From positions 46,026 to 110,025 of IMG/VR virus record IMGVR_UViG_3300032249_000861: a stretch of 64,000 nucleotides of DNA; one strand, written 5' to 3'. Within the stretch, counting starts at the first letter, position 1. Every line of letters starts with the position of its first letter. The stretch is from a virus. Positions 56,748 through 64,000 of the stretch are shown piece by piece. The translations under genes were made by a program, and so were the position numbers. The notes beneath the pieces were generated by a model. The model saw nothing but the letters and a program-made list of their open reading frames with translations, searched no databases and had not been told where the DNA came from.

Positions 56748-57180
56748 AATTAAATTGCTCCACTGTGGCTATCGGGGGCTTCCAACACATAGAATATAAA
56801 TCATTTAAGACTGGACTGGTTACTATAATATCAAGATTATCTTGTTCATATACGGATCTCCATTGTTCGTACATTCCAGCATTAGTTTGTGTCCAATGAG
56901 TATCCGATGTGAATAATATCCGCCTGCTAATATTTGGAAATTGATTGCTAAGAACAACACTAGGCATGTCAAACAATATTAACTTGCCATTAAAGAATTG
57001 TGACTGCTGAAGATGAAAAATTGGAACATTAAATGTGTTGATTTTTTCTGAATAACTATTGAATACCACATGCTGTTGGTATGGACGGCGCTTAATAAAT
57101 TCTGATACAGTATTTAGGATACTATCATAGGTCTTATTGTTTAAAAGTTTTATTAGAACAAATCCTATATCTTTATTCAT
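56722..57180 (-). CDS. Glycosylation-cluster protein, unknown
   Basis: 152 aa; the ATG overlaps the stop of the previous gene (ATGA) and its end overlaps the nuclease gene by 26 bases. Alternating strands and helices (GFVLIKLLNN, FNGKLILFDMP, RILFTSDTHW, LDIIVTSPV) suggest a Rossmann-like half domain. It lacks a complete nucleotide- or sugar-binding motif, so it may be one half of a GT-B-type enzyme or a partner of the next gene. The tight coupling with the glycosyltransferase genes is the main functional clue. Confidence 0.4.
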   Translation of the reverse strand: MNKDIGFVLIKLLNNKTYDSILNTVSEFIKRRPYQQHVVFNSYSEKINTFNVPIFHLQQSQFFNGKLILFDMPSVVLSNQFPNISRRILFTSDTHWTQTNAGMYEQWRSVYEQDNLDIIVTSPVLNDLYSMCWKPPIATVEQFNYEELSKYI

Positions 57181-57914
57181 AGTTGAAATAGCTCTCTTAA
57201 AAATTGGTTATATGTGGTTTTTGAAGTGTCTGAGCTCTCTGATAAAATAGAAAGATAGCTGTTGTCTTTGATTTGACTTAAAGATACTACTTTAGATCCG
57301 CAAGCTATAGCTTCATTAATATAGTTAAATCCAGAATCCTGATTTAGACTTAGATAATATTTGTGTGTTTGTAATAGCTTTGCCCTATCTTTTTCTGTTA
57401 CTATACCTAGATTTTGATAGTGTTTAATATTAGGACAGTTGAATAGTTTGATTGGTATTGAACTATTTGGATATAGCAAGTCAATTAGCTCATTAGAGAT
57501 AGTGGTCAGTCCATCCATAAAGCAAACTATACCATCTTTAGTATTAGAGTTTGTGTTATAAAAGACTTGATCATTAACCAATCCTGTAGGAATAGCTGAA
57601 TCATAAGTGTCATCATATCCAATATGAGCTACTTTAGAATTTTTAGGTAACAAAGACTTTACTTTATCATACGAGTTATGGTCAATATGAAAAAAATAAA
57701 TATGAGTACTATCACCATAGTCTTCACAGAACTGTAAAATTTCTTTATCTATTAAGCTACCAGAAAATATGCAGTATTCTGGTTTGTGTCTGAAAAATGT
57801 TTGATATAAATTATTCCCTATTGATATATCTATTATAAGAATGTCGTCAAATGATAAAGCAGAACAGTTTTGCATAAACTTTTCTGGACTTTGTTGTATA
57901 AGCAGAGATTTCAT
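57177..57914 (-). CDS. Probable GT-B-fold glycosyltransferase
   Basis: 245 aa, coupled to both neighbours by ATGA overlaps. The N-half has Rossmann-like strands (DDILIIDISIG, EYCIFSG, IYFFHIDHN). The C-half has a shortened GT-B core ending in YYLSLNQDSGFNYINEAIACGSKVVSLS. This resembles the EGFGxxxxEAxACGxPVV donor-binding region of family 4-type enzymes but with Q/N in place of the first Glu, so activity is uncertain. It is shorter than a full GT-B protein (usually 350 or more). It may act with the neighbouring small proteins. Confidence 0.45.
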   Translation of the reverse strand: MKSLLIQQSPEKFMQNCSALSFDDILIIDISIGNNLYQTFFRHKPEYCIFSGSLIDKEILQFCEDYGDSTHIYFFHIDHNSYDKVKSLLPKNSKVAHIGYDDTYDSAIPTGLVNDQVFYNTNSNTKDGIVCFMDGLTTISNELIDLLYPNSSIPIKLFNCPNIKHYQNLGIVTEKDRAKLLQTHKYYLSLNQDSGFNYINEAIACGSKVVSLSQIKDNSYLSILSESSDTSKTTYNQFLRELFQL

Positions 57915-58582
57915 ATAAATACTTTAGCCTTTGGTAAATCCTTGATAGTATTGATTTTCATAATTTTGGTTTTGTTAAGATAGTATTTATCTAATATTGT
58001 ATTAGACGACAGCATCTCGTTTAGTAGCTCAAATAAATACATTTGACTGGTTTTCTGTTGCTGAACTATAGAAGACAAATTGTTTATAGCAATCTTATCC
58101 AAGTAAACACATTCCGCCCAAGGCTCTGGCAAGTCATAGAAAATGTATTCCGTAACAGACTTGGTTAGTGCACAACCTAAGTTAAAATTTTCTTTAGCTT
58201 TGTCAAGCATAAAGAGTTTTGATTGTCCAGACAGGAGGAGTTTATTCAAAGTATTATTCTTCATCAATATTCCATTATTAATAATCAAAAGATGTTTCGG
58301 AGAATATTTCTCTAAATATAGTCTTATGGACTCTCCCTGATTAGTATCTTTATAAGTTGGATTAAAAGTATATTCTATACTCAGTTTATCTAGAACGGAA
58401 TGTACTTTCTCTGCCTCAAATCCAGTAGCAACAGTGATTTGTGTTTTAACGTCAAAGCTTTTAATATTATGTATTTGATATTCTAGTACCTTGGTGTGTT
58501 TTTTAATGTCCAAAAGAGCTTTGGAGCCTAACGACTTCATTCCTTTTGTTATTTCTGGAACCAGAATCAAAACATGTAACAT
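57911..58582 (-). CDS. Probable sugar nucleotidylyltransferase
   Basis: 223 aa. The N-terminus carries a GMKSLGSKALLDI-like loop, close to the G-x-G-(T/S)RL-x5-PK loop of sugar-1-phosphate nucleotidylyltransferases and MobA-like enzymes. KVLEYQIHNIKSF and ITVATGFEAEKV follow, then FNPTYKDTNQGESIRLYL, in the order expected for that fold. The usual Gly-rich loop is modified. Family knowledge: such enzymes make NDP-sugars, so this gene could supply donors for the glycosyltransferases around it. Confidence 0.55.
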   Translation of the reverse strand: MLHVLILVPEITKGMKSLGSKALLDIKKHTKVLEYQIHNIKSFDVKTQITVATGFEAEKVHSVLDKLSIEYTFNPTYKDTNQGESIRLYLEKYSPKHLLIINNGILMKNNTLNKLLLSGQSKLFMLDKAKENFNLGCALTKSVTEYIFYDLPEPWAECVYLDKIAINNLSSIVQQQKTSQMYLFELLNEMLSSNTILDKYYLNKTKIMKINTIKDLPKAKVFI

Positions 58583-58585
58583 CGT

Positions 58586-59002
58586 TTATATATTTACTCT
58601 TTCGATACTTATACTAATATCATATTCAACATAATTAATATTAATAAGTTTAAATGTATTTGTGTCTAATAAAGTTAAAATATCTTCAATAATTACTATA
58701 TTGCTTTTGCCTCTCAATGAGTCAAATATTTGTGATGATGGTATTTTGGAATTTAAAAAGTCCTCAAACAACTTCTTAAAATTTGTTAGACTAATAGTAA
58801 TTCTTCCTTGTGGTTTGATTTTTGACAAGGTTTGATTCAAAGTCGTTTGCAGGGTAGGCTTGTCTTGATATTCTAAACATGAACATAGAATATTATCAGC
58901 AGAATGATTAACTATTTGTTCTATGTTGTTTATTAGTGTCTTTTGATATCCAGAAATATTAGATGCTGGTTCTGAAATGCTAACTATGTGATAATTTCTC
59001 AT
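58586..59002 (-). CDS. Short methyltransferase-like protein
   Basis: 138 aa. The region ADNILCSCLEYQDKPTLQTTLNQTLSKIKPQGRITISLTNF looks like motifs IV-V of class I SAM-dependent methyltransferases. However, the glycine-rich SAM-binding motif I is missing at the N-terminus and the protein is too short for the full fold. It may therefore be a truncated or scaffold-type relative. It is coupled to the upstream glycosyltransferase gene by ATGA overlap. Methyl groups are often added to phage sugars, which makes the place in the cluster sensible. Confidence 0.4.
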   Translation of the reverse strand: MRNYHIVSISEPASNISGYQKTLINNIEQIVNHSADNILCSCLEYQDKPTLQTTLNQTLSKIKPQGRITISLTNFKKLFEDFLNSKIPSSQIFDSLRGKSNIVIIEDILTLLDTNTFKLININYVEYDISISIERVNI

Positions 59003-59877
59003 GAAACAAAAAACTCCTCGATTTTAATTTTTTGTAATAATTTGTTAGTTTTGTTGTAAAATTCTTCAAAGTTATGATTAGACTGTATCCACGACTGATT
59101 ATGTAAAACATCTTCTTTACTAAGTTCATCATTAATAATTGAACGTAACACAGTATTAATCTTACTATAATCAAAAAGCTGTGTTATTCCTTTAATTTCT
59201 GTAGAATGCGAAGTAGCAGTTATTGATTTGCATCCTAGATATTGAGAAATTAAAATATTCATTGGATTGTATATGTCTATACATACTTTATATTTAGACA
59301 TAATACTATATAGCGCATTCATTGAGTCAATATGTTGAAGTCCGTTAATTATTTGTGCTGTTGGGAATTCCGTCTTGATATGTTGATATAAATTATATAT
59401 CTCTTGGCTATTGTTGGGATTCATTACCAATACAGATTCTGTTTTATTTATAGCATCAAGATTTTCAAAGACGGGTAAACCATATGGTATAACGATATTA
59501 TTATCATCAACATTATACCCCCAAGCTCTTAGTACTGACATATCAGAAAATATTTTTTTTGTATCATGTAGTTGATTTTTAACCAAAGCAATATCCTCTT
59601 TTTTGAATTTTGTTGGAGGACTATTGTGGAACCAAACTATATCTGTCAAATGTTCTTGATTAGCTATGGCTTTTGTTTGCTGAGTATGTTCTAGAAAATT
59701 ATTGCTCCACAGTAAGTCATAGTAATAATTTTTAAGAGAACCATTCAACTGGTATAAATTAGCATCCAATAAATTTACTAGTAAGTCAAAAGAATTTTTT
59801 GTTGGAGAATACAGTATATTGATATGTTTATCCGTATACTTATATGCTATATTATATACGGGATTAGAATAACTCAT
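58999..59877 (-). CDS. Probable GT-B-fold glycosyltransferase (family 4-like)
   Basis: 292 aa. It has an N-terminal Rossmann half (INILYSPTKNSFDLL, LTDIVWFHNSPP) and a C-terminal half with VIPYGLPVFENLD, VLVMNPNN, YKVCIDIYNPMNILISQYLGCKSITAT. This is the layout of GT-B transferases. The donor-binding E-x7-E of family 4 is replaced by D-IYN-x-ILISQ, so the exact family is open. It lies between another GT-like protein and the short methyltransferase-like gene; acceptor unknown. Confidence 0.5.
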   Translation of the reverse strand: MSYSNPVYNIAYKYTDKHINILYSPTKNSFDLLVNLLDANLYQLNGSLKNYYYDLLWSNNFLEHTQQTKAIANQEHLTDIVWFHNSPPTKFKKEDIALVKNQLHDTKKIFSDMSVLRAWGYNVDDNNIVIPYGLPVFENLDAINKTESVLVMNPNNSQEIYNLYQHIKTEFPTAQIINGLQHIDSMNALYSIMSKYKVCIDIYNPMNILISQYLGCKSITATSHSTEIKGITQLFDYSKINTVLRSIINDELSKEDVLHNQSWIQSNHNFEEFYNKTNKLLQKIKIEEFFVS

Positions 59878-59878
59878 T

Positions 59879-60880
59879 TTATAGATATTTATTAATGTGG
59901 TGTGTTTTGAATAAAGAACTTGTATTATATATTTGTTTTGAATCTAAATATTTTTTAATGCTTGTATTAATGGTTTGAGAAGAAATTTTTAAAGACCCAA
60001 TTTGATTAATTTTGTTATGTCCATCAGTTAAACTAAAAATATAATCTGGATCAATTTTAATAACGCTTTTCTTTAAACTATTGGCTATTTTAAGATTAAT
60101 GCTATTCGATCCATAATCAACTGCATCAATAAATATATCACCAGATTTATGGGCAGCATAGATATTATTTAGATCTGATGTTATTGGAGCAATTATAACT
60201 CTATTTATAGAATGACCAAGATCCATGCTGGTATAAGCTTCCTTAATAAATCTTTCCAACTCAGCTTTTTCAGATGGAGATATATCAAGAGTAAACAAAA
60301 CCAATACTGTGTCTTTCGATTTTACGTTTCCGATAAAAGAGATGATAATATCATATATGACTCTGGTGTTATTTTTACAGCTGCATATCATGTATAGTTT
60401 TTCACTATTATTAAGTAGACCTATACTGAAGCCTAATTTATGAGACGGATCAATATCAAAAACATAATCAATATGCTTAACTAATTTTTGTAAGGAGGGA
60501 TATGCTTGAGAAATTCTAATAGAATCTGATTTATTATCTACTAATATTCCATCAAATCTTGATATCTTATCTATATTATTTTTTGGTATTAAATTAGTAT
60601 TCACAATGGGAATAAGTATATTTCTGCCTATTGAATCTATAATATTTGCTTGATCTAGAGGAACATGCTGAATAACAGTATCGATTTTTGATAATCTTGC
60701 ATTTTCTCTTTCGCATAGTGATTTGTCTATATCTTTTATAGCACATTTACTATCTAGGAATATGGGTCTAAGTGCCAAATTATTTGCTTGATTACTAAGG
60801 ATGTTTTGTGCTAGGGCTGTTGACCATAAGCCATCAATATCTCTTTGTCGGTATGGTCCAATATATAGAATATTATTCAT
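59879..60880 (-). CDS. Probable glycosyltransferase-like protein
   Basis: 333 aa, 4 bases after the previous gene's stop. The pattern is of GT-B type: NILYIGPYRQRDIDGLWSTALA at the start, then a central region with SIGRNILIPIVNTNL and DGILVDNKSDSIRISQAYP, and a C-terminal half with LYMICSCKNNTRVIYDII, TVLVLFTLD and SGDIFIDAVDYGSNSINLKIANSL. The acidic donor motif is not well kept. The pairing with the larger family 4 enzyme just upstream suggests a joint role in building one glycan. Confidence 0.45.
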   Translation of the reverse strand: MNNILYIGPYRQRDIDGLWSTALAQNILSNQANNLALRPIFLDSKCAIKDIDKSLCERENARLSKIDTVIQHVPLDQANIIDSIGRNILIPIVNTNLIPKNNIDKISRFDGILVDNKSDSIRISQAYPSLQKLVKHIDYVFDIDPSHKLGFSIGLLNNSEKLYMICSCKNNTRVIYDIIISFIGNVKSKDTVLVLFTLDISPSEKAELERFIKEAYTSMDLGHSINRVIIAPITSDLNNIYAAHKSGDIFIDAVDYGSNSINLKIANSLKKSVIKIDPDYIFSLTDGHNKINQIGSLKISSQTINTSIKKYLDSKQIYNTSSLFKTHHINKYL

Positions 60881-60884
60881 TTTA

Positions 60885-62552
60885 TTAAGTTGTGCTTTTC
60901 AAGTGGGCATATGTAATAAAGTCTTCATCGAATTTAGTATTATTGTTCTTAACATTTTCTGCTTGATTATTATTATTAATCATCGTATTGATATAATCAA
61001 GAGTGTTAGTAAAATCAAAAGGAGCCATTGAGGTAGCACTAGATTGTACAAATCCGTAATCTGCATTCTTTAATAGTTCCAGCATCCTGTGAGATCCTAT
61101 TAGTTCTGTGTCTTGGAAATTATTGTTACATATTCCAATCAGTCTATCAAAATGTGTCTGTGGATCAATGTCTGAGTCTTTTGCTACTGGTGTTTCATAA
61201 TTGCCGGTATTCCATTTTGATCGATATCCTTTTGAGTCTAATTCATCAAAATATTTTTCCCATTTCTTGGCAATAATATCCCAATTATACTGTTGGTGTG
61301 CTAGATCTTGAATTTCGTATCTTAGTTTTTCTCTGGTGGGTGTTGGTCTATTTATAAAATCTATAATATAGTTAGCTAAATCCTCATTATCTGGATAAAC
61401 TCGTAAAGCTTTGGTTTCTAGTTCTTTAAAGAGCGTTTGAATCTTGATAGGATAGGCTTTTAGTTTTTTAACAATATCACACATAGCACTATAGTCTACT
61501 GTTGCTATTGGAACCCCACAAGCACCAGCTTCTACTTGAGGCATACCAAATCCTTCACAGATAGAATATTGAACATAAAGATCAAATATATTATATATGC
61601 TACTTAAAGTATCAGAAGACACGCCTTCTGTTACGGATGGAAATGTCATGGTTTTGCTCATACATTTTTCACAGACCTTTTGTGGTCCAGTAAATACAGA
61701 GCACTGGGTCGTCTTACAATTTTTACAGATATAGGTGAATAGAACCTTGTTGCTGACTCTTGACTGTCTTAGCAGTTCGGGAATATCCCATCCCATATCT
61801 GGATAACTAGTATGAAGATATAGATATAAATTTCCCCCTAAAGAACTGTTAGAAGCTTCTAGTCTGTCTAGAACTTTTCTGAAAGTGGTAAACAGTTCTG
61901 GTATTAGTTTGCGTTTTTGGTTACGCATAACTGATCCTACTACGATAGAGTCTGGAGGTAGTCCAAGTTGTTTTTTAATGTCTGTTCTGTTTTTTATCTT
62001 GAAGACATCAATATCCACGCCAGGAGAAACAGTATCTATATAATTAATCTTATTAGACGATTGTGTTTTTAGTACTTCTGCACCCCAATCAGAATATGTG
62101 AATATCGCATCTGCGTCTAAAAACGTATCTATCCATTCTTCTTGTTGTGGTGAAGAATCCACTGTTGGCATTAGTATCCAATGGAAAAATTTCCTTAGAG
62201 GAGAAGATCCTTGATAGGCACTCATCCAATAATCTCGAACATCGATAACAATATCTGGTTTAAAATCTAGTAAGACTTTTTCAAAACGCCAACGACCAAA
62301 CTGATTATCTGTTCTTGATGTATATTCTTTATGCCTATGATCTGTGTCTTTAACAGCATTAGCGTAATATTTCCAGCCTATTGATATGTCTCTTGGATCG
62401 TTAACAAAACCATACGAGGCAAACTCTGCTATTTCATATTTGTTTGTTTTATGTAAACGACTTAGCAGTTCTTTTGCATATATACCGAAACCAGAATGAA
62501 CAAAGCTGGCTTCAGAGCACATCAGTATTTTTAGTTTATTGTTTTTTGTCAT
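60885..62552 (-). CDS. Glycosyltransferase family 4 with an inserted zinc ribbon
   Basis: 555 aa from the ATG at 62552; in-frame ATG 62576 and GTG 62579 are alternatives that fall in a hairpin. The N-half begins KILMCSEASFVHSGFGIYAKELL, which is the family 4 acceptor domain. The C-half keeps VGSVMRNQKRKLIPELF and the donor motif EGFGMPQVEAGACGVP (E-x7-E, about residue 331). Between them, at about 274-297, lies CKNC ... CEKC, a probable zinc ribbon not usual in this family. A C-terminal extension of about 130 residues (from SKWNTGNYETP) is unique. First gene of the cluster; likely a retaining transferase. Confidence 0.75.
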   Translation of the reverse strand: MTKNNKLKILMCSEASFVHSGFGIYAKELLSRLHKTNKYEIAEFASYGFVNDPRDISIGWKYYANAVKDTDHRHKEYTSRTDNQFGRWRFEKVLLDFKPDIVIDVRDYWMSAYQGSSPLRKFFHWILMPTVDSSPQQEEWIDTFLDADAIFTYSDWGAEVLKTQSSNKINYIDTVSPGVDIDVFKIKNRTDIKKQLGLPPDSIVVGSVMRNQKRKLIPELFTTFRKVLDRLEASNSSLGGNLYLYLHTSYPDMGWDIPELLRQSRVSNKVLFTYICKNCKTTQCSVFTGPQKVCEKCMSKTMTFPSVTEGVSSDTLSSIYNIFDLYVQYSICEGFGMPQVEAGACGVPIATVDYSAMCDIVKKLKAYPIKIQTLFKELETKALRVYPDNEDLANYIIDFINRPTPTREKLRYEIQDLAHQQYNWDIIAKKWEKYFDELDSKGYRSKWNTGNYETPVAKDSDIDPQTHFDRLIGICNNNFQDTELIGSHRMLELLKNADYGFVQSSATSMAPFDFTNTLDYINTMINNNNQAENVKNNNTKFDEDFITYAHLKSTT

Positions 62553-62563
62553 AAAAATAGACA

Positions 62564-62586
62564 GGGGCCTGCTCATCACAGACCCC
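62564..62586 (-). terminator. Hairpin downstream of ssb, overlapping possible GT start
   Basis: On the minus strand GGGGTCTG pairs with CAGGCCCC around a TGATGAG loop (8 bp with one G-U pair). Five T's follow 6 bases later, just before the ATG at 62552. This fits a rho-independent terminator after ssb. The alternative ATG at 62576 lies in its loop, so the element could instead control translation of the glycosyltransferase. Confidence 0.45.
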
Positions 62587-62604
62587 CGCTTATTGTGTCC
62601 TTAC

Positions 62605-62610
62605 ATTATA
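62605..62610 (-). promoter_or_regulatory. Possible -10 box for the glycosyltransferase operon
   Basis: A perfect TATAAT on the minus strand just after the ssb stop, about 50 bases before the GT start. No good -35 box is seen at the right distance. In such AT-rich DNA this may be chance. Confidence 0.25.
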
Positions 62611-62616
62611 ATATGA

Positions 62617-62988
62617 TTAAAATGCTACAGGTTCAGATGAGTCCTGCTTAGTGTTCTTTGTTAAGCGAGTAATCTTAGAAAAGTTATTTACCCTAACCTT
62701 CAGACTGCTATGCTTAACTCCGTCCTTTTCCCAGCTATCATTCCTTAGAGATCCTTCAACCATCACCAAATCACCCTTTTTGAATGATTCAGCAATCATA
62801 TCGGCACCACTATCCCAGGCTTCGCAATTGATGAAAGAAGTGATCTTATCCTTGTCTCCACTAGCCTTCGTATATTCACGAGATACTGCTACTGTGAAAT
62901 TAACGACAGATGTTTGCTTACCGCCAGTATTAACAACCCTTAGTTCTGGATCACGAGCAAGATTACCTCTGAGCAATGTAATATTCAT
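62617..62988 (-). CDS. ssb: Single-stranded DNA-binding protein
   Basis: 123 aa. A strong AAGGAG ribosome site 8 bases before the ATG sets the start. The OB-fold reads in bacterial SSB order: MNITLLRGNLARDPELR, VVNFTVAVSREYT, SFINCEAWDSGADMIAESFKKGDLVMVEGSLR, SLKVRVNNFSKI. It is shorter than E. coli SSB (178 aa), with a brief tail ending SSEPVAF instead of the acidic DDDIPF tip, so host SSB-partner binding may be altered. It coats single-stranded DNA during replication and recombination. It has its own consensus promoter and lies next to a DNA polymerase gene. Confidence 0.9.
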   Translation of the reverse strand: MNITLLRGNLARDPELRVVNTGGKQTSVVNFTVAVSREYTKASGDKDKITSFINCEAWDSGADMIAESFKKGDLVMVEGSLRNDSWEKDGVKHSSLKVRVNNFSKITRLTKNTKQDSSEPVAF

Positions 62989-63029
62989 TTATCAAACTCC
63001 TTGTAAAAAAGAAAACACGCAACTACTAC

Positions 63030-63057
63030 ATTATAGCAATGAGCCGTGGGCTGTCAA
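63030..63057 (-). promoter_or_regulatory. Consensus sigma70-type promoter for ssb
   Basis: On the minus strand TTGACA (63057-63052) is followed after a 16-base spacer by TATAAT (63035-63030), both perfect matches to the bacterial housekeeping consensus. Transcription would start near 63023, giving a leader of about 35 bases that contains the AAGGAG site. The -35 box overlaps the stop codon of the upstream polymerase gene. Confidence 0.75.
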
Positions 63058-64000
63058 GTTATAGGCTCAAAACACTTTTCTACGATCAAACCGTCCTTAC
63101 TTTTACTTTTATTTCCTGAAAAAACTAAAATATTTCCAACAAATAAATAGGATCTATATTTTGAAAACTGTTCAGGGAAAAATACTACAGAATCTAATGT
63201 TCCGTATTGATCCTCCATAGTTACAAAAGCCATCTCCAGTCCTGGATTTTTACCGCTCTTAGTTTTTGTGACATTAACATTTCCTATTTCTCCAACCAAA
63301 ACTATATTTTCTTTTAGTAGTGACGTTTTAAAGGTTTTACAATTGCAATTTGTCATGGTAACATCATAAACGTCAAGCTTAGAACATGTGATTCCAACAC
63401 CTAGTAAATCATTTTCTTGATCTGATAACCATTCTATTTTATCGACTAAAGAATACGGAGGATGTTTTAGTGATTTTATATAGTTTGCTATTGTCTCTTT
63501 TCTTCCTCTAATTAGCTTAGTCTCAGCATATAGACTACTTAAAATACCTGTTGTACTACTCTCTAATTGAGTTTTTGAATAAATATTGAATATGGTTTGT
63601 TCTTTTTTGGTCAAGCCAGAACATATCTCGTATTCAAATAGCATCTCTGATCTATTTTTCTTATAGTGGTCAAAAGCCCCACAGCTTATCAAAGCTTTTG
63701 CTGCAACAGAATTAATATTCATAAGAATATTGCCAATCATCTGAGGCCATGTTATATCATTAACCTCTGTGTTTTTAGTTAGCTCTAAGATTTTCTTATA
63801 TACGGACTGTCCAACCCCTTTAATGTCTGTTAATCCAAAGTATATCTTTTGATTCTTTAATATAAAAAGCTCATTTAAATTTCTAAAATCAGGAATATGA
63901 ACTTCTATATCCATTTCCATTGCGTTTCTAGCTAGCTCTTTTATCTCTTGTTGAGGATCTATTTTGTCTTTGGCAAACCGAAGATATGAAGCAAAAAATA
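63054..64000 (-). CDS. dnaE: DNA polymerase III alpha subunit-like, C-terminal part (5' end outside window)
   Basis: The frame is open to the right edge, so the start lies outside. About 315 residues are visible: end of the fingers region (LARNAMEMDIEVHIPDF), YFGLTDIKGVGQSVYKKIL (the DnaE GL-x-IKGVG segment leading to the helix-hairpin-helix region), ALISCGAFD, a central linker, and a C-terminal OB-fold (NIVLVGEIGNVNVTKTKSGKNPGLEMAFVTMEDQYGTLDSVVFFP). These are in DnaE order, but this is only the last quarter of the usual 1100 or so residues and the catalytic palm aspartates are not in view. Phage-coded family C polymerases are known from large phages. Followed by ssb in the same direction. 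Confidence 0.8.
   Translation of the reverse strand, partial: FFASYLRFAKDKIDPQQEIKELARNAMEMDIEVHIPDFRNLNELFILKNQKIYFGLTDIKGVGQSVYKKILELTKNTEVNDITWPQMIGNILMNINSVAAKALISCGAFDHYKKNRSEMLFEYEICSGLTKKEQTIFNIYSKTQLESSTTGILSSLYAETKLIRGRKETIANYIKSLKHPPYSLVDKIEWLSDQENDLLGVGITCSKLDVYDVTMTNCNCKTFKTSLLKENIVLVGEIGNVNVTKTKSGKNPGLEMAFVTMEDQYGTLDSVVFFPEQFSKYRSYLFVGNILVFSGNKSKSKDGLIVEKCFEPIT

Noticed and set aside
1-64000. tRNA genes, rRNA, reverse transcriptase, integrase, transposase, terminase or capsid genes
   Set aside because: Looked for by motif and found none; absence in the window says nothing about the rest of the genome.

Overview
This window looks like part of a large, AT-rich tailed-phage genome (Caudoviricetes, probably a jumbo or huge phage). 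I see no rRNA, tRNA, CRISPR array, insertion sequence or chromosomal housekeeping operon. All three stop codons are used as stops, so the standard bacterial code applies. The host cannot be named from the sequence. A near-consensus sigma70-type promoter in front of ssb argues for a bacterial host whose RNA polymerase reads some phage genes.

Layout. (1) 1-18942 (+): the 3' part of one giant reading frame, still open at the left edge, with more than 6313 codons visible. It has the glycine-rich GTDTVPAMLTPGEFVV modules and helical regions of a tail tape-measure protein. Embedded in it are a nucleotidylyltransferase-like end, a HAD-phosphatase-like domain, two HExxH (zincin-like) sites, EF-hand loops and several glycine-zipper hydrophobic segments. 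(2) 18963-54852 (+): a tightly packed run of virion genes. It starts with tail-fibre-like proteins, then three consecutive genes built from a cysteine-containing repeat (12 clear copies and one degenerate). Next come two proteins that join an FGE-sulfatase/C-type-lectin-like domain to Thr-Pro stalks, one of them also carrying BspA/DUF285 repeats. Last come three large baseplate or tail-tip-like proteins (668, 2137 and 2667 aa) and a small zinc-finger protein. (3) 54849-62552 (-): convergent genes for a small zinc-ribbon protein, a possible Rad52-like recombination protein, a PD-(D/E)XK nuclease and a seven-gene sugar or glycosyltransferase cluster with ATGA start-stop overlaps. (4) 62617-64000 (-): ssb with its own promoter, and the C-terminal part of a DnaE-type DNA polymerase III alpha subunit that runs off the right edge.

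How it fits together. The plus-strand block most likely builds the tail: the length ruler, then the baseplate, fibres and adhesins. The minus-strand block holds replication and recombination functions plus a glycosylation cluster that may modify virion, phage DNA or host surface. The most unusual points are the giant multi-domain tape measure, the three FGE/lectin-like domains whose halves all appear in circularly permuted order (C-half before N-half), and the Cys-repeat adhesin-like array. No reverse transcriptase or template repeat was seen here, so a diversity-generating retroelement can only be proposed.
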